Position numbers and translations under genes: made by a program | The notes under the pieces: model-generated | Databases searched by the model: none | The model's input: only the letters and a program-made list of their open reading frames with translations | Told to the model about the DNA's origin: nothing | Shown here: positions 1 to 8,541 of the stretch, one piece after another | Layout: every line of letters starts with the position of its first letter | Position numbering within the stretch: position 1 is the stretch's first letter | NCBI RefSeq assembly: GCF_004217285.1 | Contig: NZ_SHKS01000004.1 | Span: forward strand, 310,001 to 374,000 | Source: Streptomyces sp. BK239 | Lineage (GTDB): Bacteria; Actinomycetota; Actinomycetes; Streptomycetales; Streptomycetaceae | Direction of reading: 5' to 3' | Length of the DNA stretch: 64,000 nt

Positions 1-420
1 GTTGAGCCGCTCCACGTCGTCCCGCGCCTCCCGCATGGCGTCCAAGTGGCGCTCGACCTCGCCCAGTTGAGCGTCCGAGATCCGGCTCGCGGCGAGCCCC
101 GTGGCGAGCGGTTCGAGCAGCCGCCGCACCTCCATCAGGTCCAGCAACGCCCCGTTGTCGCCCTGGAGGAGTTCCACCGCGCCGCCGAGACTCTCCAGGA
201 GCAGGCTCGGCTGGAGACTGGTGACGTACGTCCCGTCACCGCGCTTGACTTCGAGGACCCGGGCGACGGCCAGCGCCTTGACCGCCTCACGGGCCAGGTT
301 GCGCGAGAGCCCCAGCTGCGCGGCCAGCTCGGGTTCCGGCGGCAGCTTCGCTCCCGGCGGCAGCGCGCCCGAGCGGATCAGCTCACGGATCTGCTCGATG
401 GCCCTGTCGGTCAGGGACAA
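1..420 (-). CDS. FadR-type GntR regulator, C-terminus cut by window edge
   Basis: Transcription factor of the FadR subfamily: an N-terminal winged helix (residues about 5-70, with SRNLAREAVKAL as recognition region) and the start of the helical FCD ligand domain. The start is TTG at 420, preceded by a strong AAAGGAG seven bases upstream; no ATG or GTG is better placed. The gene runs off the left edge, so the ligand-binding end is missing. It lies 154 bp downstream of a close paralogue (575-1306), and the two DNA-binding domains are nearly identical, so they probably read the same operator. It is the last visible gene of the sugar operon. The family call is firm; the effector is unknown, with an L-fucose pathway intermediate inferred. 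Confidence 0.88.
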   Translation of the reverse strand, partial: MSLTDRAIEQIRELIRSGALPPGAKLPPEPELAAQLGLSRNLAREAVKALAVARVLEVKRGDGTYVTSLQPSLLLESLGGAVELLQGDNGALLDLMEVRRLLEPLATGLAASRISDAQLGEVERHLDAMREARDDVERLN

Positions 421-574
421 CGGGAGCTCCTTTCCGCGAGTGCGCCGCGTGCACCGGCCCTGTTCGTCTCGTCGAGTCCCGGGCGGGAAGGCCTTGAAGT
501 GTGACGTCGATGATAGCCGTGCGCCCGGCGCGGATCGGAGGCCGCCCTGCCGAGCGGCGTACGGCGGCCCGGTG

Positions 575-1306
575 TCACGAGGGCGACCCGGACGCGGCGG
601 CCGTCTCGCGCCGCGCGCCGCCGGCCGCCAGGTGCTCCCGCAGCCACTGCTCGGTGTTGCTGACGTGCAGCAGCGCGGCGGCATGACTGAGGCCGGCGTC
701 CCGCGCGGCCAGCGCCGCGTAGATCGCCTCATGCTCGGCGAGGGTGCGTCCCGCGGCGCGGGCGTCCACCAGGCCGCGCCAGGTCCTGGCCCGCAGGGTG
801 CGCCCCGCGATGCCCTCCAGCAGCATGATCAGCGTCTCGTTGCCGGTGATGTCCGCGATGGCCCGGTGGAACGCCGCGTCGTGGACGGTCAGCCGCTCGA
901 TGTCGTCGCGCGCCGCCCGCATGGCGTCCAGGTGCCGTCCCACCTCGGCCAGCCCGTCGTCCGAGATCCGGGCGACGGCCAGCGCCGCGACGGCGGGCTC
1001 CAGCAGCCGCCGTACCTCCATGAGGTCCAGCACCGCGCCGGGGTCTCCCTGGAGGAGTTCGACCGCGCCGCCGAGGCCCTCCAGGAGCAGGCTCGGCTGG
1101 AGGCTGGTGACATAGGTGCCGTCGCCGCGTCTGACGTCCAGCACACGGGCCACGGAAAGGGCCTTCACCGCCTCCCGCGCGAGGTTGCGGGAGAGGCCGA
1201 GCTGAGCGGCCAGCTCCTGCTCCGGGGGCAGTTTGGAACCCGGGGGCAGCGCGCCGGTGGCGATGAGCTCGCGGATCCTCGTGATCGCCTTGTCGGTCAG
1301 GGACAC
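575..1306 (-). CDS. FadR-type GntR transcriptional regulator of the sugar operon
   Basis: A 243-residue regulator with a GntR winged helix at about 1-72 and an FCD all-helical sensor at about 90-225 (HDAAFHRAIADITGN gives the usual metal-site histidine region). Translation starts at GTG 1306, nine bases inside the 3' end of the aldo/keto reductase gene and after GGGAGGAG, so it is translationally coupled to it. It closes a sugar-acid operon and probably represses it through the TGTCCGACA site near 12371, which overlaps the operon promoter; that link is inferred. A tandem paralogue follows at 420-1. A longer reading frame exists upstream but lies inside the reductase gene and is a shadow. Confidence 0.92.
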   Translation of the reverse strand: MSLTDKAITRIRELIATGALPPGSKLPPEQELAAQLGLSRNLAREAVKALSVARVLDVRRGDGTYVTSLQPSLLLEGLGGAVELLQGDPGAVLDLMEVRRLLEPAVAALAVARISDDGLAEVGRHLDAMRAARDDIERLTVHDAAFHRAIADITGNETLIMLLEGIAGRTLRARTWRGLVDARAAGRTLAEHEAIYAALAARDAGLSHAAALLHVSNTEQWLREHLAAGGARRETAAASGSPS

Positions 1307-2298
1307 GGGGTGCTCCTCCCGGCGGGCACGTCGGCCCTGATCAGTCCCCGGTCGCGCAGGTCGTCCCACAGCGCGTCGGGGACCGCGTCGCGGTGGAGCC
1401 GTGCGTTGCGGGCGACCTCGCCGGGATCGCGCATGCCGAGGGTGACGTCGACGACGGCGGGGTGCGTCCATGGGAAGGCGATGGCGGCCGCGGGAAGGGT
1501 GGTGCCGTGCGCCTCGCAGACCTCGGCGAGCGCGCGGGCCCGCGCGACGAGTCCGGACGGGGCGTCCCGGTAGTCGTACTTCATGCCCTCGGCGGGCCGG
1601 TCCTGGGAGAGCAGACCGGAGTTGAAGACGCCGGCCGCGACGACGCTCTTGCCGTGCTCCTGTGCGGCGGGGAGGACGTCGTCCAGGGCGGACTGGTCGA
1701 GCAGGGTGTAGCGGCCGGCCAGCATGACGACGTCGGCGGCCGTCTCCCGCAGGAAGCGGGCGAGCATGGCGGACTGGTTCATGCCCGCGCCGATCGCGCC
1801 GACGACGCCCTGGTCGCGGAGTTCGGCGAGGGCGGGCATCGCCTCGTCGGCGGCCTGCCGCCAGTGGTCGTCCGGATCGTGCAGGTAGACGACGTCGATC
1901 CGGTCCAGGCCGGTGCGTTCCAGCGTGTCGTCGAGTGAGCGCAGCACACCGTCGCGGCTGAAGTCCCACCGGCGGCACAGGTCGTCGCGGACGGCGAAAC
2001 CCTCGCTGTCCACGCCCCGGGGCTGTTCGTTGGGGACGAGGAGCCGGCCCACCTTGGAGGAGACGGTGTACTCGCCGCGGGGCCGGCCGCGCAGGGCGGC
2101 GCCGAGACGCCGTTCGGACAGGCCGAGGCCGTAGTGCGGCGCGGTGTCGAAGTAGCGGATGCCGGCGTCCCAGGCCGCGTCGACGGCGGCGGCCGCCTCC
2201 TCGGCCGGCGTGACGCGGTACAGGTTGCCGATCACCGACCCGCCGAAGCCGAGTTCGGAGACGGTGACCGCCGTGCCGCGGATCTTCCGGTGGTGCAA
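1297..2298 (-). CDS. Aldo/keto reductase, L-fucose / D-arabinose 1-dehydrogenase type
   Basis: A 333-residue NAD(P)-dependent aldo/keto reductase with the standard catalytic tetrad visible as Asp51 and Tyr56 (FDTAPHYG), Lys82 (SSKVG) and His140 (YLHDPD). Sequence style and length fit D-threo-aldose 1-dehydrogenase, which oxidises L-fucose or D-arabinose to the lactone in the cytosol. That is the first step before the lactonase (6247-7131) and fuconate dehydratase (7124-8458) of the same operon. It follows the kinase gene after a 59-bp gap and overlaps the regulator gene by 10 bp. Substrate is inferred from family resemblance and neighbours. Confidence 0.88.
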   Translation of the reverse strand: MHHRKIRGTAVTVSELGFGGSVIGNLYRVTPAEEAAAAVDAAWDAGIRYFDTAPHYGLGLSERRLGAALRGRPRGEYTVSSKVGRLLVPNEQPRGVDSEGFAVRDDLCRRWDFSRDGVLRSLDDTLERTGLDRIDVVYLHDPDDHWRQAADEAMPALAELRDQGVVGAIGAGMNQSAMLARFLRETAADVVMLAGRYTLLDQSALDDVLPAAQEHGKSVVAAGVFNSGLLSQDRPAEGMKYDYRDAPSGLVARARALAEVCEAHGTTLPAAAIAFPWTHPAVVDVTLGMRDPGEVARNARLHRDAVPDALWDDLRDRGLIRADVPAGRSTPCP

Positions 2299-2357
2299 GA
2301 CGTTCTCCTCGGTCGTGCGGGTGAGGGTGAGGGTGCGGGTCCCGGGTGCAGGTCCGG

Positions 2358-3395
2358 TCAGCGTCGGACGTGGGCCGTGGCGCCCGCGGCCAGCGCCTCG
2401 ACCTCGTCGAGGGTGGCCATGGAGACGTCCCCGGGCGTGGTCATGGTGAGTGCGCCGTGCGCGGTGCCGTAGGCGAGGGCGCGCTCCAGGCCGGCGCCGG
2501 TGAGCAGACCGTGGATGAGCCCGGCGGCGAACCCGTCTCCCGAGCCTATGCGGTCCAGGACCTGCAGGCCGGGCATGAGGGGGCCGGTCACCACGCCGGT
2601 CGCGGCGGACCAGGCGGCCGACGACCAGTCGTTGACCCCGGCGGAGGGGACCTCGCGCAGGGTCGTCGCCAGCACCCCGGCACCCGGCAGCAGACCGGCG
2701 ACCTCGGTCAGCGCGTCGGGCACCTCGTCCCGAGTCGGACGGCCCGCGTCAGGCCCGGCGCCCGTGAGACCCAGGGCGCCCACGACGACGTCGGCGTGCC
2801 GGGCGAGCCGCAGGTCCGTCTCGCGGGCACGGTCGGCCCCGCCCCGGCCGGCCCACAGACTCGGGCGGTAGTTGGGGTCGTAGGAGACCGTCACCCCATG
2901 GCGGCGGGCGGCGGCCATCGCCTCTTCGGCGACGTCGGCGGTGGTGTCCGACAGGCCGGCGAACACGCCCCCGGTGTGGAACCAGCGCACCGGGCCGGAG
3001 AAGACGGCGTCCCAGTCGACGTCCCCCTCGCGCAGCCGGGACACGGCGGTGTTCGCCCGGTCGCTGACGCCGAGCGCGCCCCGGACGCCGTAGCCGCGCT
3101 CGACGAAGTTGAGTCCGTTGCGCACGGTGCGGCCGGCGCCGTCGTCGGGCGTCCAGCGGATCAGCGAGGTGTCGACACCGCCCTGGAGGACGAGGTCCTC
3201 GACGAGCCGGCCCACCGCGTTGTCGACGAGCGCGGTCACCACGGCGGTACGCCACCCGAAGCAACGGCGCAGTCCCCGTACGACGTTGTACTCCCCGCCG
3301 CCCTCCCAGACTTGGAAGGAGCGGGTGGTGCGGATGCGTCCCTCTCCGGGGTCGAAGCGCAGCATCACCTCGCCCAGGGCGATCACGTCGGTCAC
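2358..3395 (-). CDS. kdgK: PfkB-family sugar kinase, 2-keto-3-deoxygluconate kinase type
   Basis: A 345-residue ribokinase-fold enzyme. SYDPNYRPSLW near 171-181 is typical of KDG kinases, and the anion-hole/catalytic-base motif is DRIGSGDGF with Asp287, where GSGD replaces the usual GAGD. It would phosphorylate a 2-keto-3-deoxy aldonate to feed the aldolase encoded next to it. The ATG overlaps the aldolase stop as ATGA, so the pair is translationally coupled. A 6-deoxy product of L-fuconate has no C6 hydroxyl to phosphorylate, so this kinase suggests that the operon also handles a non-deoxy sugar acid. The substrate is therefore uncertain. Confidence 0.85.
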   Translation of the reverse strand: MTDVIALGEVMLRFDPGEGRIRTTRSFQVWEGGGEYNVVRGLRRCFGWRTAVVTALVDNAVGRLVEDLVLQGGVDTSLIRWTPDDGAGRTVRNGLNFVERGYGVRGALGVSDRANTAVSRLREGDVDWDAVFSGPVRWFHTGGVFAGLSDTTADVAEEAMAAARRHGVTVSYDPNYRPSLWAGRGGADRARETDLRLARHADVVVGALGLTGAGPDAGRPTRDEVPDALTEVAGLLPGAGVLATTLREVPSAGVNDWSSAAWSAATGVVTGPLMPGLQVLDRIGSGDGFAAGLIHGLLTGAGLERALAYGTAHGALTMTTPGDVSMATLDEVEALAAGATAHVRR

Positions 3396-4024
3396 GGAGC
3401 GCTCCTCTCCACGGCCTCGGCGGTCAGCCGGCGGATCTCGGCGTACTCACCGCGCTCCAGGTGGCCGGCGGCCGCCATCCAGCTGCCGCCCACGGCCAGG
3501 ACCGCCGGGTGGGCCAGGTAGGAGGCCAACCGGTCGGGGCCGATGCCGCCGGTGGGCACGAACCGAGCCTGTGGGAAGGGCGCCGCGAGGGCCCGGAGCG
3601 TCCGGGTGCCGCCGAGCGGTTCGGCGGGGAACAGCTTGACCGTGTCCAGGCCCGCCTTCAACGCACACATCAACTCGGTCGCCGTCGCCACGCCGGGCAC
3701 GACCGGCACCCCCAACTCCCTTGCCTTGTCGACCACTTCGGCGTCGAAGCCGGGCGAGACGAGGAACCGCGCACCGGCCGCCACGGCTCGCTCGGCCTGG
3801 TCCGGTGTGAGCACGGTGCCGGCTCCGACGGTCAGAGCGCCGTGCGCCCCCATCGCCTTGAGGACCTGTTCGGCATCGGGCGTGCGGAGGGTGACCTCGG
3901 CACACCGGGCGCCGCCCTCCGCGAGCGCGTCGGCCAGCGGACCGGCGCTCGCGGCGGAGGCGACCGTCAGCACGGGCAGCAGCCGGGACCCCGCCAGTAC
4001 GGCCGTCATGCCGGCGCCGCTCAT
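3392..4024 (-). CDS. eda: KDPG/KHG-type class I aldolase
   Basis: A 210-residue TIM-barrel aldolase that splits 2-keto-3-deoxy sugar acids (phosphorylated or not) to pyruvate and an aldehyde. The Schiff-base lysine is Lys130 in DTVKLFPAE, the proton-shuttle glutamate is Glu43 in AEVTLRT, and PTGGI at 157-161 is the phosphate/carboxylate loop. The start at 4024 is chosen because its ATG overlaps the upstream SDR stop as ATGA; a second in-frame ATG lies at 4009. Members of this family vary in substrate, so cleavage of 2-keto-3-deoxy-L-fuconate or of KDPG/KDPGal is possible. Confidence 0.9.
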   Translation of the reverse strand: MSGAGMTAVLAGSRLLPVLTVASAASAGPLADALAEGGARCAEVTLRTPDAEQVLKAMGAHGALTVGAGTVLTPDQAERAVAAGARFLVSPGFDAEVVDKARELGVPVVPGVATATELMCALKAGLDTVKLFPAEPLGGTRTLRALAAPFPQARFVPTGGIGPDRLASYLAHPAVLAVGGSWMAAAGHLERGEYAEIRRLTAEAVERSAP

Positions 4025-4782
4025 CGGCCGAGCCATCCGCCGTCGACCGGGATGACGGCGCCGTGGACGTAGTCGGCCGCGCTGGAGGCGAGGAACACGG
4101 TGGCGCCGGCGAGGTCGTCGGCGTTGCCCCACCGGGCGGCCGGGATGCGGTCGAGGATGGCCTTGCTGCGGGCAGGGTCGTCCCGCAGCGCCCGGGTGTT
4201 GTCGGTGGCGATGTATCCGGGGGCGATGGCGTTGACGTTGACGCCGTGCGGCGCCCACTCGTTGGCGAGTGCCTTGGTGAGTCCGGCGACGCCGTGCTTG
4301 GCGGCGGTGTAGCCGGGGACGGTGATGCCGCCCTGGAAGCTGAGCAGCGATGCGGTGAAGACGATCTTGCCGTGTCCGCGGGCGACCATGCCCGCCCCGA
4401 CCGCACGGGTGAGGGCGAACTGTGCGCTCAGATTGACCTGGAGCACCGACTCCCAGTCGGCGTCGCTGTGTTCGACGGCCGGTGCGCGGCGGATCGTGCC
4501 GGCGTTGTTGACGAGGATGTCCACCGGGCGGTCCCGCGCGGCGAGTTCGGCACCGAGGGCGCGGACGGCGTCGGGGTCGGCGAAGTCGGCGCGGATCGCC
4601 TCGAAGGCACGGCCGGCGGCGGTGACGTCCTTCTCCACCTCGCTGCCGGACTCCTCCAGCGAGGCGCTGACGCCGATGACGTCCGCGCCGGCCTCCGCGA
4701 GCGCGCGGGCCATGGCCCGGCCGATCCCGCGCCGGGCGCCGGTGACGACGGCGAGCCTGCCGGTGAGGTCGAAGGCGTTCAT
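4021..4782 (-). CDS. KduD-like short-chain dehydrogenase
   Basis: A 253-residue classical SDR: cofactor loop TGARRGIG (14-21), NNAG (92-95), and catalytic Ser145, Tyr158 and Lys162 (YTAAK). The overall pattern, including NVNAIAPGYIATDNT, matches 2-deoxy-D-gluconate / 2-keto-3-deoxygluconate 5-dehydrogenases (KduD) and the 2-keto-3-deoxy-L-fuconate dehydrogenases related to them. In an oxidative fucose route it would oxidise 2-keto-3-deoxy-L-fuconate; in a KDG route it would interconvert the 5-keto and 5-hydroxy forms. Both ends overlap neighbours by four bases (ATGA), marking tight coupling with the aldolase and the zinc dehydrogenase. Confidence 0.88.
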   Translation of the reverse strand: MNAFDLTGRLAVVTGARRGIGRAMARALAEAGADVIGVSASLEESGSEVEKDVTAAGRAFEAIRADFADPDAVRALGAELAARDRPVDILVNNAGTIRRAPAVEHSDADWESVLQVNLSAQFALTRAVGAGMVARGHGKIVFTASLLSFQGGITVPGYTAAKHGVAGLTKALANEWAPHGVNVNAIAPGYIATDNTRALRDDPARSKAILDRIPAARWGNADDLAGATVFLASSAADYVHGAVIPVDGGWLGR

Positions 4783-5822
4783 ACGGCGGCTCCCTGCGGG
4801 ACGGTGGCGCAGTCGAGCAGGATCTTCATCACGTCGCCGCCGCTCTCCAGCGCCTCGAACGCGGCGGACGCCTGGGTGAGGGGCACGACCTTGCTGATCA
4901 GGCGCTGGGCGGGGACGGTTCCGTCGGCCACCAGGGCGACCGCCTCCTCGAAGTCGTCCCGGTCGTACAACCGGGCCCCGACGAGGGTGAGTTCACGCCA
5001 GAAGAAGCGGTGCAGGTTCACCTCGCGGGGCCTGGGGTGGATGGCGACCAGGCACAACCGGCCGCGCGCGCCGAGGACTTCGACCGCGGTGTCCACGCCG
5101 CCCGCCGCGCCGGACACCTCGAAGGCGACGTCCGCGCCCGCGTCGCCGGTCCACCGGGCGACGAGTTCGGGGATGTCGTGGGAGGCCGGGTCCCAGGCGG
5201 TCAGGCCGAGGTCCCCGGCGAGCAGTCGCCGATGGGCGTTGAGTTCGACCACGCGGACGTCGGCGCCGGCGGCCCGCGCCACCAGCGCGATGAGGACGCC
5301 GACCGGGCCGCCGCCGACCACGACGACCCGCTCGCCGTCGCGCACCCCGGCCCGGCCCACGTCGTGCACCGCGACCGCCGTGGGCTCGACCAGGGCGCCT
5401 TGGTCCAGGGGCAGGGAGTCGGGCAGCCGCACCAGGGTGGATGCGGGGGCAACCCACCGCTGCTGCATGGCGCCGGGGGAGTCGATGCCGATGAAGTCCA
5501 GGTGCCGGCAGATGTGGCGATGACCCGCCCGGCAGGCGGGGCAGGAGCCGTCCCAGCGCAGCGGCATCACGGTGACCGCGTCACCGGGCCGCCATCCTTC
5601 GACGCCGGGTCCGACCCGGACGACCCGGCCGGACATCTCGTGCCCGAGGACGGCGGGCGCGGCGACCCGGGCGTCCATGTCGCCGTGGAAGATGTGCAGG
5701 TCGGTACCGCAGATGCCGACGTAGGCGGGAGCGAGCTCCACCTCGCCGGGACCGGGCGGCGCGCTGAGCGCGGGCGCGGTGTCCAGGGTGCGGGCGCGGG
5801 TGTAGCGGACGGCGAGTGTCAT
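4779..5822 (-). CDS. Zinc-dependent medium-chain alcohol dehydrogenase
   Basis: A 347-residue MDR enzyme of the sorbitol/threonine dehydrogenase group. Catalytic-zinc residues are Cys38 (GICGTD), His61 and Glu62 (GHE). Structural-zinc cysteines appear in CPACRAGHRHIC (Cys94, Cys97, Cys105). The NAD-binding loop is VVVGGGPVGV near 166-175. It would oxidise a sugar alcohol or a keto-deoxy acid in the cytosol. Its position between the mutarotase and the SDR, with ATGA overlaps on both sides, makes it part of the fucose/arabinose pathway, but the exact step is not evident from sequence. Confidence 0.87.
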   Translation of the reverse strand: MTLAVRYTRARTLDTAPALSAPPGPGEVELAPAYVGICGTDLHIFHGDMDARVAAPAVLGHEMSGRVVRVGPGVEGWRPGDAVTVMPLRWDGSCPACRAGHRHICRHLDFIGIDSPGAMQQRWVAPASTLVRLPDSLPLDQGALVEPTAVAVHDVGRAGVRDGERVVVVGGGPVGVLIALVARAAGADVRVVELNAHRRLLAGDLGLTAWDPASHDIPELVARWTGDAGADVAFEVSGAAGGVDTAVEVLGARGRLCLVAIHPRPREVNLHRFFWRELTLVGARLYDRDDFEEAVALVADGTVPAQRLISKVVPLTQASAAFEALESGGDVMKILLDCATVPQGAAV

Positions 5823-6256
5823 CGCGGGGTCAGGGTCCCTTCAGCGCGGACGCCGATGGTCAGCAGCAGGTTGGCGTAGGTCCGTGTGTCGGCCGTGACG
5901 ATCGCCAGGGCCAGGTCGGGTGAGCGGGCCGCGTCGTAGAACGCGAAGCGGCCGAGAGCGTCGACGGCGACGGGCGCGAGCAGCGAGCGGTACTCGGCGA
6001 CGGCGGGCGGTTCCGGCTCGCCCTCGGGCGGCACCATCACCTGCGCCGACTCCACGGGCAGGGCCCGCAGCAGCACCCCGAGGACGGTGGTGACGTCGAG
6101 GACGCCGGGGCAGAGGTTGAGGTGGACGGTCCGCGCCCGCTCCCCGACGGCGGTGCTCGCGGGGTAGTGCCCGTCGGCGAGCAGGACGCGGGCGCCGTGC
6201 CCCGCTCCCGCGAGCGCTTCGAGGATGCCGGGGTGCAGCAGTTCGGTCAGGAGCAC
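5819..6256 (-). CDS. fucU: L-fucose mutarotase (RbsD/FucU family)
   Basis: A 145-residue RbsD/FucU protein beginning [20 protein letters not shown], the family's characteristic N-terminus, with ADGHYPAS carrying the active-site histidine. It interconverts alpha and beta pyranose forms of L-fucose so that the dehydrogenase receives the right anomer. The start is GTG 6256, ten bases inside the lactonase gene and coupled to it; a longer open frame upstream lies within that gene and is a shadow. A FucU member here is one of the best arguments that L-fucose is the substrate of the operon. Confidence 0.88.
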   Translation of the reverse strand: MLLTELLHPGILEALAGAGHGARVLLADGHYPASTAVGERARTVHLNLCPGVLDVTTVLGVLLRALPVESAQVMVPPEGEPEPPAVAEYRSLLAPVAVDALGRFAFYDAARSPDLALAIVTADTRTYANLLLTIGVRAEGTLTPR

Positions 6257-7131
6257 GGTGCGTCCTTCAGACGGTAGAAATCGGTCGCGGCGCCGGCCAG
6301 GATCATCCCGGCCTCGTCGGCGGAGCAGTCGTGCAGCAGTTCCTCGACGGCGGCGGCCCAGCGGTCCCAGCCGCCGGCGAGGACGCACACGGGCCAGTCG
6401 GAGCCGAACATCAGCCGGCCGGGGCCGAAGGCGGCCAGCAGGGTGTCCCACACGGGCCGGATGTCGTCGAGGGTCCAGGTGCGGTGGTCGGCCTCGGTGA
6501 TCAGCCCGGAGACCTTGCACCGCACCTGGGGGCAGTCGGCCAGTGCGCGCACCTGCCGCGTCCACTCGGTGAGCGAGGACCGGCCGACGGGCGGCTTGCC
6601 GGCGTGGTCCAGGACCAGCGGAAGGTCCGGGAAGCGTCGGGCGAGGCGGACGGCCTGCGGGAACTGGTGGCTGCGGATGAGCACGTCGTAGCCGAGCCCC
6701 CGCTCCCGTACGGCGCGCAGGCCCCGTTCGACGGCCGGCCGTTGCAGCCACTGCGGGTCCGACTCGCCCTGGACGAGGTGGCGCAGGGCCCGCAGCCGCC
6801 CGCCGCCGGGCCCGGCACGCAGTTCGTCGAGCACGTCGCCGACCGTGGGCGAGGTGAGGTCCGCCCAGCCGACGACCGCGCCGACCAGCGGGTCCCGTTC
6901 GGCGAGGGCCAGCAGTTCCCTCGTTTCGGCGACCGAGGTCACGCACTGGACCAGCACCGTCCGGGTCAGCCGCCGTCCCGCGAGGGGCCGGTCCGCGGCC
7001 CGCCGCAGGTCTCCCATGCCGTGGGTGCGGCGGATCGGTTCGAGGCCGGGCTCGTCCAGCCAGGGCTGGGGGCGCCGGTCCAGGTCCCACACATGGTGGT
7101 GGGCGTCGACCAGGGGCAGCGGCTCAGACAC
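6247..7131 (-). CDS. Amidohydrolase-2 family lactonase, probable L-fuconolactonase
   Basis: A 294-residue metal-dependent hydrolase of the amidohydrolase superfamily. The metal-binding HxH is visible in VDAHHHVWD (His11-His13), followed by VLDHAGKP near 167 and the C-terminal aspartate in MFGSDWPV. Proteins of this size and motif set beside fuconate dehydratase are L-fuconolactone (or L-rhamnono-lactone) hydrolases, opening the lactone made by the aldo/keto reductase. The start is GTG 7131, overlapping the dehydratase stop by eight bases. The family is certain; the substrate is inferred from the operon. Confidence 0.87.
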   Translation of the reverse strand: MSEPLPLVDAHHHVWDLDRRPQPWLDEPGLEPIRRTHGMGDLRRAADRPLAGRRLTRTVLVQCVTSVAETRELLALAERDPLVGAVVGWADLTSPTVGDVLDELRAGPGGGRLRALRHLVQGESDPQWLQRPAVERGLRAVRERGLGYDVLIRSHQFPQAVRLARRFPDLPLVLDHAGKPPVGRSSLTEWTRQVRALADCPQVRCKVSGLITEADHRTWTLDDIRPVWDTLLAAFGPGRLMFGSDWPVCVLAGGWDRWAAAVEELLHDCSADEAGMILAGAATDFYRLKDAPCS

Positions 7132-8458
7132 GGGCGGACCAGACCGGGCCGTCGGGGTAGAGGTACTCCTTCAGCGTCTCCGGGTGCATCTGCGCGCTCA
7201 GCCCGGGCCGCGTCGGCGCGAGGTAGCGGCCGTCGACGACGCGCACCGGGTCGACGAAGTGCTCGTGCAGATGGTCGACGTACTCGATGACCCGGTCCTC
7301 GGTGGTGCCGGTGACGGCGACGTAGTCGAACATCGACAGGTGCTGCACCATCTCGCACAGGCCGACCCCGCCGGCATGCGGGCAGACCGGCACGCCGAAC
7401 TTCGCCGCGAGCAGCAGGATCGCGATGTTCTCGTTGACGCCGCCCACCCGGGCCGAGTCGATCTGCACCACGTCCACGGCGCGCGCCTGCAACAGCTGCT
7501 TGAAGACGACCCGGTTGGCGACGTGCTCACCGGTGGCGACCTTGATCGGCGCCAGCGCCTCGCGGACGGCCGCGTGGCCGAGGATGTCGTCGGGGGAGGT
7601 GGGCTCCTCGATCCAGTACGGGTCGTACGGGGCGAGCTCCCGCATCCAGGCGACTGCGGGGCCCACGTCCCATCTCTGGTTGGCGTCGACGGCGATGCGG
7701 ACGTCCGGCCCCACCGCCTCACGCGCCACCCGCATACGACGTGTGTCGTCCGCCAGCGACGCCCCGACCTTCAGCTTGATCTGGGTGAAGCCGTCGGCGA
7801 CGGCCTCGCGGGCGAGACGGGCCAGCTTCTCGTCGGAGTAGCCGAGCCAGCCCGGGGTGGTCGTGTACGCGGGATAGCCCTCGTCGATCAGCAGGCCGGT
7901 ACGCCGTTCGCGGCCCGGTTCGGCGCGGTGCAAAATCTCCAGCGCGTCCTCGGGGGTGAGGGCGTCGCTCAGCCACCGGAAGTCGACCTGGGCGACGAGC
8001 TCCTCGGGCGTCATCTCGGCGAGGAAGCGCCAGACCGGCTTTCCGGCCCGCTTGGCGGCGAGGTCCCAGGCCGCGTTGACGACCGCGCCCGTCGCCATGT
8101 GGATGGCGCCCTTCTCCGGCCCCAGCCACCGCAGTTGGGGATCGTGGACGAGACCGCGCGCGAACGCGCCGAGGTCCGCGCAGACCTGCTCGACGGACAG
8201 GCCCACCACATGCGGGGCGAGGGTGGCGATGGCGGCGGCCTGCGCGTCGTTGCCCCGGCCGGTGGTGAAGGCCAGCGCATGGCCCTCAAGACCGTCGCCG
8301 GCGTCGGTGCGCAGGACGACGTAGGCGGCCGAGTAGTCCGGTTCGGGGTTCATCGCGTCCGAGCCGTCGAGATGCTCGGACGTCGGGAAGCGCACGTCCA
8401 GCACGTCCAGGGCGGTGATGCGGGCAGACGCCGGGGGAGGGGACACAGCGGAGGACAT
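7124..8458 (-). CDS. L-fuconate dehydratase (enolase superfamily)
   Basis: A 444-residue enolase-superfamily dehydratase. The N-terminal [18 protein letters not shown] and WLGPEKG near 111-117 are hallmarks I recognise from characterised L-fuconate dehydratases. Catalytic and metal residues are in place: Lys228/Lys230 (KLK), Asp258 (DANQRW), Glu284 (EEP), Glu311 (GEH) and His361 (PHAGGVG). It removes water from L-fuconate to give 2-keto-3-deoxy-L-fuconate. The ATG at 8458 follows CACAGGAG; the longer frame upstream crosses the permease gene and is not used. It is the strongest single indicator of the pathway. Confidence 0.95.
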   Translation of the reverse strand: MSSAVSPPPASARITALDVLDVRFPTSEHLDGSDAMNPEPDYSAAYVVLRTDAGDGLEGHALAFTTGRGNDAQAAAIATLAPHVVGLSVEQVCADLGAFARGLVHDPQLRWLGPEKGAIHMATGAVVNAAWDLAAKRAGKPVWRFLAEMTPEELVAQVDFRWLSDALTPEDALEILHRAEPGRERRTGLLIDEGYPAYTTTPGWLGYSDEKLARLAREAVADGFTQIKLKVGASLADDTRRMRVAREAVGPDVRIAVDANQRWDVGPAVAWMRELAPYDPYWIEEPTSPDDILGHAAVREALAPIKVATGEHVANRVVFKQLLQARAVDVVQIDSARVGGVNENIAILLLAAKFGVPVCPHAGGVGLCEMVQHLSMFDYVAVTGTTEDRVIEYVDHLHEHFVDPVRVVDGRYLAPTRPGLSAQMHPETLKEYLYPDGPVWSARV

Positions 8459-8478
8459 GGCGGCAACTCCTGTGAGGG

Positions 8479-8501
8479 GCGAGGGGCGTGCGGCCCCTCG
8501 C
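8479..8501 (-). promoter_or_regulatory. Intercistronic hairpin between transporter and enzyme genes
   Basis: A perfect 9-bp inverted repeat, GCGAGGGGC and GCCCCTCGC around a 5-base loop, in the 83-bp gap between the permease stop and the fuconate dehydratase start. It has no T-run, so it is more likely an RNA-stabilising or partially terminating stem that sets the transporter:enzyme ratio than a full terminator. Confidence 0.55.
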
Positions 8502-8541
8502 GACGGGACATGGGAAGACGGCTCGGGCGCGGACCGCCCGG

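Noticed and set aside
46..1573. Plus-strand frames across the regulator and reductase genes
   Set aside because: They are out-of-frame shadows; the minus-strand genes have ribosome-binding sites, overlaps and recognisable domains.
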